Assembly: GCF_006874475.1 (NCBI RefSeq)
Contig: NZ_VIRM01000049.1
Span: 1-64,000, forward strand
Reading direction: 5' to 3'
DNA: 64,000 nt
From: Microbispora hainanensis
GTDB taxonomy: Bacteria; Actinomycetota; Actinomycetes; Streptosporangiales; Streptosporangiaceae
Part shown: in pieces, positions 16,288 to 23,689 of the stretch
How positions within the stretch are numbered: position 1 is the first letter of the stretch
How the letters are laid out: each line of letters opens with the position of its first letter
The notes under the pieces: generated by a model
Databases searched by the model: none
Seen by the model: the letters and a program-made list of their open reading frames with translations, nothing else
Told to the model about the DNA's origin: nothing
Position numbers and translations under genes: made by a program

Positions 16288-17201
16288 CCCACCCCACCCA
16301 CCGACTGCCCGCCTACGCCGCAGGCCACCTCACCGGCGACGCCGCCGCCGTCACCGCCCACCTGGCCGGCTGCACCTCCTGCGCCACCCAGGCCCGCGCC
16401 TGGCAGGCCACCGCCACCGCCGTACGCGACGCCACCGCACACCTCGCCCCACCGCCCCCGAGCCTCTTCACCGCCATCCGCCACCACCTGACACCCACCC
16501 CCGGCCCGGCCGCCACCCGGCCCGTCCCCACCTACCGGGGCGACATCGGCACCCGGCCACTCCACCGCGCACTCGCCATCCTCACCCGCCAGCGCACCCT
16601 CATCCGATGGCCCGTCTGGACCCTCGCCGCCGCACTCATCGCCGGAGGCGCCGTCCTGGCCGCGCTCGCCCCCACCGGCCACGCCGCACAGGTCCTCGCC
16701 ATGACCGTGCCACTCGCGGCCGCGCTCGCCGTCGCCGGAGCCTGCGGAACCGACAACGACCCGCCCGCCGAACTCGCCGCCGCCCTGCCCACCCCACCCC
16801 GCGTCGTCCTGCTCGCCCGGCTCACCCTCGTGCTCACCGCCACCGTCACCGCCGGCCTGCTGGCCACCCTCGCACTCACCGCACTCACCCCCGGCGGGGG
16901 AGCGGCCGGACTGGTCACCGCCTGGTTCGGCCCCCTCGTGCCCCTGTCGGCCACCAGCTTCGCCCTGTCCGTCCTCTGGCGGCCCTCCGCCGGCGTCACC
17001 ACCGCCCTCGCACTCTGGCTCGCCCGCGCCCTGTCGATCGGCCAGGTCACCCCGACCGGCCTCAGCCCCGCCGCACTCCGCCTCGCCGACCCCCTGTGGA
17101 CCCCCGGCCCCGCCGTACTGACCGCAGCCGCCGCCCTCGTGGCCGCCACACTCCTGCTCGGCCCACGCCTGCCCCGGCACGCCGGACACATTCCGCGATG
17201 A
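16284..17201 (+). CDS. Zinc-finger anti-sigma membrane protein
   Basis: A 305-residue protein. The first 40 residues form a zf-HC2 anti-sigma domain: LPAYAAGHLTGDAAAVTAHLAGCTSC places His26, Cys30 and Cys33 in the H-x3-C-x2-C metal motif. After a cytoplasmic linker come about six hydrophobic segments from residue 105 to the end, far more than the single helix of ordinary membrane anti-sigma factors. It is therefore both a likely cytoplasmic sigma clamp and a multi-pass membrane protein. It overlaps the sigma gene by 4 nt and lies 31 nt before the next membrane gene. Confidence 0.82.
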   Translation: MTHPTHRLPAYAAGHLTGDAAAVTAHLAGCTSCATQARAWQATATAVRDATAHLAPPPPSLFTAIRHHLTPTPGPAATRPVPTYRGDIGTRPLHRALAILTRQRTLIRWPVWTLAAALIAGGAVLAALAPTGHAAQVLAMTVPLAAALAVAGACGTDNDPPAELAAALPTPPRVVLLARLTLVLTATVTAGLLATLALTALTPGGGAAGLVTAWFGPLVPLSATSFALSVLWRPSAGVTTALALWLARALSIGQVTPTGLSPAALRLADPLWTPGPAVLTAAAALVAATLLLGPRLPRHAGHIPR

Positions 17202-17232
17202 ACCCGAACGCCCCCGCCGGTACCAACTCCCC

Positions 17233-17922
17233 GTGAAGCACCTACCCCTGTGGCGGCACGAACTGCGCCGCGCCGGCTGGACCGCGTGCGCGGCCCCCGC
17301 CGCCGCACTCGCCGTCACCCTCGCCCTCACCGCGACCGCCGCGGCCTTCGGCACCGCACGCCCCCAGCTCGAACGCTTCCTGCTCACCGGACTGGAAGCA
17401 CTCATCCCACTGGCCGCCGGCATGGCCGCCGTCGCCGTCGTCTCCCGCGACCCCAGCCGCGAACTCCAGCTCACCCTCCCCACCCCGTACACCACGACCC
17501 TCGGCCGCCGCCTGGCCGTCCTCGGCGGCCTCACCGCCACCCTGGCCATCGCCTTCTCCGCCGCACTCGCCGCCGGCGGCTGGTGGACCGGCCCCGGCCT
17601 GCCGTACGCGCCCCTCGTCTGGGCCGCCCCGCTCCTGTGGCTCACCGGGCTCGCCCTCCTGGTCGCCGCACTCGGCCGCAGCGTCGTGCTCGCCACCACC
17701 ACCGTCGCCGCCATATGGCTCGGCGAACAACTGTTCGCCGCGACCTTCGCCACCACCCCCGGGCTCCGCCCGTTCTTCCTGTTCATGACCACCCGCATCG
17801 GCGTCCCCACCGACTGGGACGCCAACCGCGCGGCCCTGGCCGCCTCCGGGGCCCTGCTCACGGCCCTCGCCCTGATGCTGCTGCGCCGCCCCGAACGCCT
17901 GCTCACCGAGGAGGAGACATGA
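17233..17922 (+). CDS. Multi-pass membrane protein, probable ABC-2 permease
   Basis: A 229-residue, GTG-initiated protein with about six hydrophobic helices. A cytoplasmic start HLPLWRHELRRAGW is followed by alternating helices, and the segment VVSRDPSRELQLTLPTPYTTTLGRRLAVL resembles the coupling region of ABC-2 permeases. It overlaps the next permease gene by four bases (ATGA). It probably pairs with that permease to form the transport channel. The family was not recognised precisely. Confidence 0.75.
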   Translation: MKHLPLWRHELRRAGWTACAAPAAALAVTLALTATAAAFGTARPQLERFLLTGLEALIPLAAGMAAVAVVSRDPSRELQLTLPTPYTTTLGRRLAVLGGLTATLAIAFSAALAAGGWWTGPGLPYAPLVWAAPLLWLTGLALLVAALGRSVVLATTTVAAIWLGEQLFAATFATTPGLRPFFLFMTTRIGVPTDWDANRAALAASGALLTALALMLLRRPERLLTEEET

Positions 17923-18719
17923 CCACCCTGCGCCAGACGTGGGCGGTGACCCGCTACGAGTTCCGCATGCAGATCCGCAAACGGTCCCTGTGGATCACCA
18001 CCGCCACCCTCGCCGTCGTCCTCACCTTCAGCCAGGGCGACCGCGGGCCACGCCACCTGCCGCCCGGCACACCACCCCGCGAGGTCATGGCGAGCTGGGC
18101 CCTGCTGATGGCCCTCCTCCTGCCGATCGGCTTCGGAATGGTGCTCGCCGACCGCCTCACCCGCGACCGCCGCCTCGGCCTGGCGTCCCTGCTCGAAAGC
18201 CTCCCGATCGGCCGGGGCGCGCTCGTCGCCGGCAAGTACCTCGGCGGGCTGACCTCCACCGCGGTCCCCGCCGCGCTGGTCCTGCTCATCGCCGCCGCCG
18301 GCGAGACCGCCCACCGGCACGATCCCGCCCTGTTCGCCTGGGCGGCCGTCGCCTTCGTCCTGGTCACCCTCCCCGGGCTGGCCTTCGTGGCCGCCTTCGC
18401 CCTCGTCTGCCCGCTGCTGACGACCGCCCCGCTGTTCCGGGCGCTGTTCGTCGGCTACTGGTTCTGGGGCAACATGCTCAACCCCGACCTGTTCCCCTCA
18501 CTGACCGGGACCCTGCTCACCCCGCTGGGCGACTACCCGGCGACCTGGCTGATGGGGGAGCGGGCCCTGTACGCGGGCGCCGACGGCTGGCTGCAGTTCC
18601 TGCGCCCCGAGCCCGGCGGCGCGGCGGCCGTCGCCGCCATCGCCCTGCTCCTCGCGCTCAGCATCCCGCCGCTCGCCCTGGCCTCACCGCTGCTGCGCCG
18701 CAGAAACCTGTCCGCCTGA
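17919..18719 (+). CDS. ABC-2 type transporter permease
   Basis: A 266-residue permease. It starts LRQTWAVTRYEFRMQIRKRSLWI, the amphipathic entry of ABC-2 subunits. Next comes the cytoplasmic RDRRLGLASLLESLPIGRGALVAGKYLGG before helix 3, then five further helices and a basic C-terminal end. The start overlaps the preceding gene by four bases and has the RBS GAGGAGA. It acts with the ATPase 20 nt downstream. The long upstream frame extension lies over the previous gene and is not real. Confidence 0.88.
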   Translation: MTTLRQTWAVTRYEFRMQIRKRSLWITTATLAVVLTFSQGDRGPRHLPPGTPPREVMASWALLMALLLPIGFGMVLADRLTRDRRLGLASLLESLPIGRGALVAGKYLGGLTSTAVPAALVLLIAAAGETAHRHDPALFAWAAVAFVLVTLPGLAFVAAFALVCPLLTTAPLFRALFVGYWFWGNMLNPDLFPSLTGTLLTPLGDYPATWLMGERALYAGADGWLQFLRPEPGGAAAVAAIALLLALSIPPLALASPLLRRRNLSA

Positions 18720-18739
18720 CCGCCAGAAAGACACCTCGC

Positions 18740-19609
18740 ATGGACATCCAGATCACCGGGCTGCGCCGCACCTTCGGCAAGGTCACCGCCCTCGACGGAC
18801 TCGACCTCACCGTCCCCGGCGGCATGTACGGCCTGCTCGGCACCAACGGCGCGGGCAAGACCACGCTCATGCGCGTACTCGCCGGAGTCCTTCCGCCGAC
18901 CGCGGGCACCGTACGCGTCGGCGGCCACGACCTGGCCACCAGGACCGGCCGCCTGGCCGTACAACGCCGGCTCGGCTACCTGCCCCAGGACCTCGGCCTC
19001 TATCCCGACCTGTCGGCCCGGGAGTTCCTCGACTACGTCGGCCTGCTCAAGGGACTCGACGACACCGCCGCCCGCCGCCGCCAGATCGGGGAGCTGCTCG
19101 ACATGGTCGGCCTGGCCGACGCCGCCCCCCGCAAGCTGCGCGGCTTCTCCGGTGGCATGCGCCGCCGTGTCGGCATCGCGCAGGCTCTGCTCGGCGACCC
19201 CGCCCTGGTCGTGGTCGACGAACCCACCGCCGGTCTCGACCCCGAGGAACGCATCCGCTTCCGCACGCTCCTGGCCACCATCGCCGCCGGCCGGACGGTG
19301 CTGCTCAGCACCCACATCGTCGAGGACGTCGCCCAGACCTGCCGCGACACGGCCGTGATGACCCGGGGCAGGGTCGTCTTCAACGGCCCGGTCGCCGACA
19401 TCGTCCAGCGGGCCGAAGGCGTCACCTGGGAACTGGTCGGCCAGGGACCGCCACCCGCCACCGGCGTCGTCGTCTCCGCCGTGAGCCGCCCCGACGGCAC
19501 CCACTACCGTCTCGTCAGCTCCGCCCGGCCCGACCCCCGCGCCGTACCGGTCCAGCCCTCGCTGGAGGAGGGGTACGTCGCGCTCATGCACGCGGGCGCC
19601 AACGGCTGA
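18740..19609 (+). CDS. ABC transporter ATP-binding protein
   Basis: A 289-residue nucleotide-binding subunit. Walker A GTNGAGKTT is at 34-42, Q-loop YLPQDLGLYPDLSAREFLDYV, signature FSGGM at 136-140, Walker B VVVDEP at 157-162, and the switch His in LSTHIVEDV. About 65 C-terminal residues follow the core, ending in EGYVALM. It energises the two permeases encoded just upstream. As the last gene of the sigma/anti-sigma operon it is followed by a strong hairpin. Substrate unknown. Confidence 0.92.
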   Translation: MDIQITGLRRTFGKVTALDGLDLTVPGGMYGLLGTNGAGKTTLMRVLAGVLPPTAGTVRVGGHDLATRTGRLAVQRRLGYLPQDLGLYPDLSAREFLDYVGLLKGLDDTAARRRQIGELLDMVGLADAAPRKLRGFSGGMRRRVGIAQALLGDPALVVVDEPTAGLDPEERIRFRTLLATIAAGRTVLLSTHIVEDVAQTCRDTAVMTRGRVVFNGPVADIVQRAEGVTWELVGQGPPPATGVVVSAVSRPDGTHYRLVSSARPDPRAVPVQPSLEEGYVALMHAGANG

Positions 19610-19637
19610 ACAGCCCGGGGGAGAGGTCACCCTACGT

Positions 19638-19681
19638 AACCGGCCGGCCGCGCCGCAGAGCGAGGGCGCGGCCGGCCGGTT
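19638..19681 (+). terminator. Strong hairpin after the ECF-ABC operon
   Basis: Seventeen-base perfect inverted arms (19638-19654 and 19665-19681) enclose a ten-base loop, 29 nt after the ATPase stop. There is no T-tract, as is usual for GC-rich actinomycete terminators. Confidence 0.8.
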
Positions 19682-19831
19682 GCCGGGCTCGCCGTACGTC
19701 CCGACGTCGTTGGCGCCGACACCCGCCGATCCCAACCCGGGCTCACGTCCGAGCACGCGAGCGTCGTGGCCGGCGAAACGCCGGCCACACGTGGGCACGG
19801 ACCGGCTGGAGGAGTGGCCGGAACAGTCAAC

Positions 19832-19850
19832 TTGACATAATGTTCATTAT
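19832..19850. promoter_or_regulatory. TTGACA overlapping an ATAATG/CATTAT dyad
   Basis: A consensus -35 TTGACA at 19832-19837 runs into the inverted repeat ATAATG-TT-CATTAT at 19837-19850, strikingly AT-rich for this genome. No clear -10 follows, and no gene starts downstream on the plus strand. It looks like a regulator-bound promoter whose gene is gone. Confidence 0.35.
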
Positions 19851-19933
19851 CGAGCAATGCCGGAAGGGGCTTCCACCTGGGGTTTTCGGAGTGCGCGACA
19901 CCGTCTTTGCGCGGTCGCCGCAACGAGGCGCCG

Positions 19934-20374
19934 TCAGCCGAGTTCCTCGGCCAGCGCGACGACGATTCCCTCGGGCCCGCGGAGGTAGCAGAGCCGGTAC
20001 GCGTCCTCGTACTGGACGACGTCGCCGACGAGTTCGGCGCCGTGGGTGCGCAGCCGCGCGATGACCTCGTCGATGTCGTCGACGGCGAACATGATGCGGC
20101 GGATGCCCAGCGTGTTCGCCGGGGCGTCCTGCGGCACGCCGCCGATCGCCGCCGGCGTGTGATACTTCGCCAGCTCGATCCGCCCGTGGCCGTCCGGGGT
20201 CCGCATCATCGCGATGTCGACGCTCTGGTCGTCGAGCCCGACGAGACGTGCCGCCCAGGGCCCTTCGATCAGCGCCTTTCCCTCCAGCTCCATGCCGAGG
20301 TCCACGAAGAACGCGATGGCGGCCTCCAGGTCGTCGACCACGATGCCGACGTTGTCCATCCGCCGAATCGTCAC
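19934..20374 (-). CDS. VOC-fold (glyoxalase/bleomycin-resistance-like) protein
   Basis: A 146-residue two-module glyoxalase-fold protein: RMDNVGIVVDDLEAAIAFFVDLGMELEG, then RIELAKYHTP, and the second module IRRIMFAVDDIDEVIARLRTHGAELVG ending in YLRGPEGIVVALAEELG. His, Glu and Glu positions typical of the metal site are only partly conserved. The GTG start has the excellent RBS AAGGAGG seven bases upstream. Upstream lie two nested CGGACA inverted repeats, one almost identical to a motif at the WYL-regulated gene near 5.8 kb. Confidence 0.88.
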   Translation of the reverse strand: MTIRRMDNVGIVVDDLEAAIAFFVDLGMELEGKALIEGPWAARLVGLDDQSVDIAMMRTPDGHGRIELAKYHTPAAIGGVPQDAPANTLGIRRIMFAVDDIDEVIARLRTHGAELVGDVVQYEDAYRLCYLRGPEGIVVALAEELG

Positions 20375-20513
20375 GGTGATCCTCCTTCGTTGCGGCTGCG
20401 GGCACACCCGGGACGGAGCCGGCGCCGCATTCTCGACACTCCTATCCCGAGATCATGCTCCCGGCCGCACACCCCTCCACGAATACGGCAAATGTCCCCG
20501 TTCATCCCTATAT

Positions 20514-20581
20514 CGGACAGAAGGTGAATTCTGTCCGGTATAGAACGCGGTGTCCGTTCTTTCGGTCGATGATCGGACACC
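20514..20581. promoter_or_regulatory. Nested CGGACA inverted repeats (operator region)
   Basis: Two dyads: CGGACAGAA (20514-20522) with TTCTGTCCG (20529-20537), and GGTGTCCG (20549-20556) with CGGACACC (20574-20581). The segment 20526-20540 matches 5798-5812 at 13 of 15 bases. It probably controls the divergent glyoxalase-like gene. Confidence 0.55.
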
Positions 20582-20608
20582 GGCTGATCAGGCTCATGGC
20601 CGCCTATA

Positions 20609-20947
20609 GTGCCCGGCAAGGTCCTGGTGGCTCCCCGAGCCCATGTCGAGCATGCCGTCCGGGACCTTGACGAAGACGCCTACCTACGGCTGATGCGGAC
20701 GGTCCGCCGGATCGCCCTGGCGGTCGAGGCGGTCGTCCCCTCCGAGCGCACCTACCTGTTGTCCTTGGGCAGCCGGCAGGGCAACGCCCACCTGCACTGG
20801 CATATCGCTCCCCTGCCTCCAGGCACCCCTTACGAGCAGCAGCAGTATCACGCGCTGATGACCGAGAACGGAGTGATTCCCTGGTCGGCGCAGCAGGCGG
20901 CCGACCTCGCCGGCCGCCTGCGCGCGGTCCTGTCCGCTCACGCGTGA
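20609..20947 (+). pseudogene. HIT-family protein, 5'-truncated
   Basis: The 112 codons from GTG read as the C-terminal two thirds of a histidine-triad protein: GKVLVAPRAHVEHAVRDLDEDAYLRLMRTVRRIA, then the triad in NAHLHWHIAPLPPG. The first 35-50 residues of the usual fold (first strands and helix before PGKVLV) are missing, because an in-frame TGA lies at 20585-20587. No other frame supplies them. It could be expressed from the GTG as a short protein, but the nucleotide-binding half-site would be incomplete. It is most likely a remnant joined to the operator region upstream. Confidence 0.6.
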
Positions 20948-20960
20948 CGCGGAGGTGGAC

Positions 20961-21692
20961 TCAGCCGAGGTGTCGTTGGAAGAAGCGTAGTGAGCTGTCG
21001 ATCTCGCACTCGGGGAGCTCGCCGTGCCTGCCCGGGTTGGCGTGCAGGGTCTTGTCGGCCGAGGCGAAGGCGTCGAACAGCGCCAGGCCCTGGGCCCTCG
21101 GCACCCGTTCGTCGTCCCACTGGAGCAGGAACCGCACCGGCACGGTGATCCTCGCGGCGGCCTCGGCCGATGCCGACGCCCCGCCCATGCCCAGCACCGC
21201 CGCACGGACCCGGGGTTCGGCGGCGACGAACGGAACGCCGAGGCCGCACCCCAAGGACACGCCCCAGTAGCCCACCGGGCCGATGCCGACGTGGTCGAGC
21301 CGCTGGAGCGCCTGGAGCGCCGTCCGCCATTCCGGGACGGTCTGGCGAGCCACGAGCGCCTGGAAGGCGGCGGTCAGCGGAGCGAGCTCCTCCCCCGCCG
21401 CCACGCGAGCCTGGTTCTCCGTCGCGATCTTGTCGTACCTGTCGTCTGTCGGACGGTCGCCGTGGCCGGGCACGTCCACCGCCGCGACGGCGAAACCGCC
21501 CCCGGTGACGTAGCGGTGCGCGCGGGCCAGGATGTCGGGGTCCTTCTTGTGCCGGCCGCCGCCATGACACATCAGGATGAGAGGACGAGCGCCGGTGGCG
21601 TTTTCCGGTGTCCAGAGCACACCGGGGAGTTCATCGAGGGTGAAGAGTTGTTCGGTGACGCCGTCGGACGACGTGTGGGAGATGAAGCGCAC
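20961..21692 (-). CDS. Alpha/beta hydrolase (dienelactone-hydrolase-like)
   Basis: A 243-residue serine hydrolase. The oxyanion region is LILMCHGGGRHKK near 38-50, the nucleophile elbow GVSLG has Ser146, the acid is in QWDDERVP near 193, and His223 is in NPGRHGELPE. A mobile cap-like insert lies between 80 and 125. It is predicted to cleave esters or C-C bonds of small molecules in the cytoplasm. The GTG start is preceded by a small hairpin GGCGT-GAA-ACGCC. The gene is convergent with the HIT remnant. Confidence 0.85.
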   Translation of the reverse strand: MRFISHTSSDGVTEQLFTLDELPGVLWTPENATGARPLILMCHGGGRHKKDPDILARAHRYVTGGGFAVAAVDVPGHGDRPTDDRYDKIATENQARVAAGEELAPLTAAFQALVARQTVPEWRTALQALQRLDHVGIGPVGYWGVSLGCGLGVPFVAAEPRVRAAVLGMGGASASAEAAARITVPVRFLLQWDDERVPRAQGLALFDAFASADKTLHANPGRHGELPECEIDSSLRFFQRHLG

Positions 21693-21842
21693 GGCGTTTC
21701 ACGCCTTTCGAAAATGCCTTCTGCGGGCACTCCCCTAGGCGATGCGAAGGAGGGAGTCCCGACCTGTCACAGCGTTGATCGGTCTCACCTCCTCGGGTCG
21801 CCGCGATGCGCGGTGACGGTGAACTTATCACGGCAGGGCGGG

Positions 21843-21875
21843 CCCGTCCCCCACCGTGTCACAAATGGGGACGGG
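21843..21875. terminator. Perfect 9-bp hairpin in intergenic region
   Basis: CCCGTCCCC (21843-21851) pairs with GGGGACGGG (21867-21875) around a 15-base loop. It may be a regulatory or insulating structure rather than a terminator, since it lies between divergent genes. Confidence 0.45.
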
Positions 21876-22173
21876 TGCGGTATTGCCGCATTCCCGAGGT
21901 GGCGATAGCGTGAGCTCCGTGACTGCCGGGTCGGCCATGGGCCACAAGCGAGTGAGGCACCCGGCCACGGCGTGAGGGCCGGGCGGGCGCGAGGCCCGCC
22001 GCATCTTCGACCTCGTGATCTGAAATTCTTCCTTCCGCGTATTCGGCGCGGCCTGCGGCGCCGGCGAAATCGCCGCCCGTCGTCCCCTTTGTGCCGTGCG
22101 CGTTTCCGCCATTCCTTCACAACCGCCTGCCCTGATGCGGCGAGGCGGTCGATTCGCCATGCCCGGAAAACGC

Positions 22174-22236
22174 CGGCATCAAGAAATCCCGGCATCAAAA
22201 AAATCCCGGCATCAAGAAAAGCCCGGAACAAGAAAG
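22174..22236 (+). repeat. 16-17 bp tandem repeat before the fusion gene
   Basis: CGGCATCA recurs at 22174, 22190 and 22207, with a degenerate copy at 22224, separated by A-rich AAGAAATC-type spacers. The array ends at the ribosome-binding region of the Ddn-esterase fusion gene and could change its translation by slippage. Confidence 0.65.
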
Positions 22237-22242
22237 CAGAGA

Positions 22243-23592
22243 ATGCCGTACGACTTCAATCAGCAGATCATCGAGGAGTTCCGCGCCAACCGTGGGAAGG
22301 TGGGCGGCCCTTTCGAGGGAGTCAGGCTGCTCCTCCTGACCACCACCGGCGCCCGTTCGGGGGTCCGTCGTACGGTCCCCCTGGGCTACCTGGATGACGA
22401 GGGAGGCCGGATGCTGGTCATCGCCTCGGCCGGCGGTGCGCCGCGCCACCCGGCCTGGTATCACAATCTGCGTGCCGATTCCCGTGTCACGGTGGAGACC
22501 GGGATCCTCACGATCGAGGCGGAGGCCACCGTTCTGGAGGGTGAGGAACGCGATCGGCTGTTCGCCCGGGCCGTGGAAGCCGATGCCGGCTGGGCCGACT
22601 ACGAGGTGAGGTCGGGCCGCGTCCTGCCGGTCGTGGCGTTGACTCCGCGTGCCGTTTCCTTCTCGGACCTGCCGGAAGGCGCCGCTTCGCCGCGTGACGG
22701 GGATCGTCTGCGCGTCACGCGGGTCCCCGCCGGCTCCGGCGACCGCCCGGCCGTGATGGCCGCGATGCAGTCCCTGGTCACCGGTGCTCCGGCGCTCGGC
22801 GCCGACGTGACGCCCGCGCTCGCGCACACCGGAGGCGTTCCGGGGCTGTGGGTCGGCGCGGCGGGAGGGCCGGCCGCCGGGGACGGCGTCACGCTGTACG
22901 TGCACGGAGGCGGTTTCGAGCGCGCCCAGCCGGCGCTGGAGCCTCTCATGGCCTGGCGGCTGTCGGAGGCCACCGGGCGTCCCGTGTTCAAGGTGGACCA
23001 GCGGCTGGCCCCCGCCCACCCGTATCCCGCGGCGTTGGACGACGTCGTGGCGGTGTATCGGAGCCTGCTGGAGCAGGGGGTGCCGGCCGATCGCGTCATC
23101 GTGTGCGGCGAGTCGTCGGGCGGGACACTCGTCCTGTCGGCGTTGCTGGCGCTCAAGCAGGCGGGCGATCCCCTGCCCGGCGCGGCCGTCGCGGTCTCCC
23201 CGCTGACCGATCTGACCCTGTCGAGCCGGTCCCTGGACGTCGACGACGGCGGAGACGTGATCGATCGCCGGGTCGCCGAGCACGTCATCGCGCAGTATCT
23301 GGCCGGAGCCCCCGCCGATCGGGCTCCCCAGTCTCCGCTCCACGGGGATCTGCGCGGCCTGCCCTCGTTGCTGCTCGTGGCCGGGACCGCTGAGGTGCTG
23401 CTGGACGACACGCGGCGCTTCGCGGCGGCCGCCGCGGCCGCCGGTGCCGACGTGACCGTGGACCTGTACGAGGGCATGCCGCATGCCTTTCACGCGAGTG
23501 TGATGGCGCAGGACCCTCCTCCCCTGGCCGTGACGTTCCTGCGCCGCCTCGCGGACTGGGTCGCCGGCACCCGGGCGGGGAGCCCGAGGTGA
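22243..23592 (+). CDS. Fusion: F420-type (Ddn-like) reductase domain + HSL-family esterase
   Basis: A 449-residue single open frame with two enzyme domains. Residues 1-140 match the deazaflavin (F420)-dependent nitroreductase/quinone-reductase Ddn family: TTGARSGVRRTVPLGYLDD, APRHPAWYHNLRAD, and the C-terminal GRVLPVVALTP. Residues 165-445 are a hormone-sensitive-lipase-type alpha/beta hydrolase with HGGG at 221-224, GESSGG containing Ser291, an acid near Asp388, and His414 in GMPHAFH. The join shows no stop or frameshift. The start is at ATG 22243, since upstream codons are a low-complexity repeat. Coupled reduction and ester hydrolysis of one substrate is plausible but unproven. Confidence 0.85.
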   Translation: MPYDFNQQIIEEFRANRGKVGGPFEGVRLLLLTTTGARSGVRRTVPLGYLDDEGGRMLVIASAGGAPRHPAWYHNLRADSRVTVETGILTIEAEATVLEGEERDRLFARAVEADAGWADYEVRSGRVLPVVALTPRAVSFSDLPEGAASPRDGDRLRVTRVPAGSGDRPAVMAAMQSLVTGAPALGADVTPALAHTGGVPGLWVGAAGGPAAGDGVTLYVHGGGFERAQPALEPLMAWRLSEATGRPVFKVDQRLAPAHPYPAALDDVVAVYRSLLEQGVPADRVIVCGESSGGTLVLSALLALKQAGDPLPGAAVAVSPLTDLTLSSRSLDVDDGGDVIDRRVAEHVIAQYLAGAPADRAPQSPLHGDLRGLPSLLLVAGTAEVLLDDTRRFAAAAAAAGADVTVDLYEGMPHAFHASVMAQDPPPLAVTFLRRLADWVAGTRAGSPR

Positions 23593-23620
23593 TGCTGACC
23601 CGCCCCTGAAGACGCCTCTG

Positions 23621-23679
23621 ACCACCCGATCGGAACGAGCCGGCGTCCCTTCTCGGAGGGTCGCGGCCGATCGGGTGGT
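23621..23679. terminator. Bidirectional 13-bp hairpin between convergent genes
   Basis: ACCACCCGATCGG (23621-23633) is perfectly complementary to 23667-23679 across a 33-base loop that itself can fold (CCCT/AGGG). It sits between the fusion gene and the convergent MarR gene. Confidence 0.7.
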
Positions 23680-23689
23680 GGGGCTCGCG

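Larger units (their letters stand above)
19610..19933. other. 324-base intergenic stretch between convergent genes
   Basis: Apart from the hairpin at 19638-19681 and the AT-rich TTGACA/dyad element at 19832-19850, nothing gene-like is seen. Short frames on both strands lack family resemblance, credible RBSs and a conserved end. Confidence 0.6.
21693..22242. other. 550-base non-coding stretch
   Basis: No gene is recognised on either strand. It contains the hairpin at 21843-21875, a short tandem array at 22174-22236, and a TGTCACA at 21857-21863 inside the hairpin loop. It serves as the shared upstream region of two divergent hydrolase genes. Confidence 0.6.

Noticed and set aside
15918-18320. 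An 800-codon minus-strand frame over the ECF-ABC operon
   Set aside because: Gly/Ala/Arg-rich shadow of five well-supported genes; no RBS and no recognisable domain.
19627-19923. A 98-codon minus-strand frame in the gap after the ABC operon
   Set aside because: Overlaps the terminator hairpin and the AT-rich dyad, and has no domain or RBS.
21857-21863. TGTCACA as a further ECF41 promoter
   Set aside because: No CGTC follows at suitable spacing and the motif lies in the loop of a hairpin; chance occurrence is likely.
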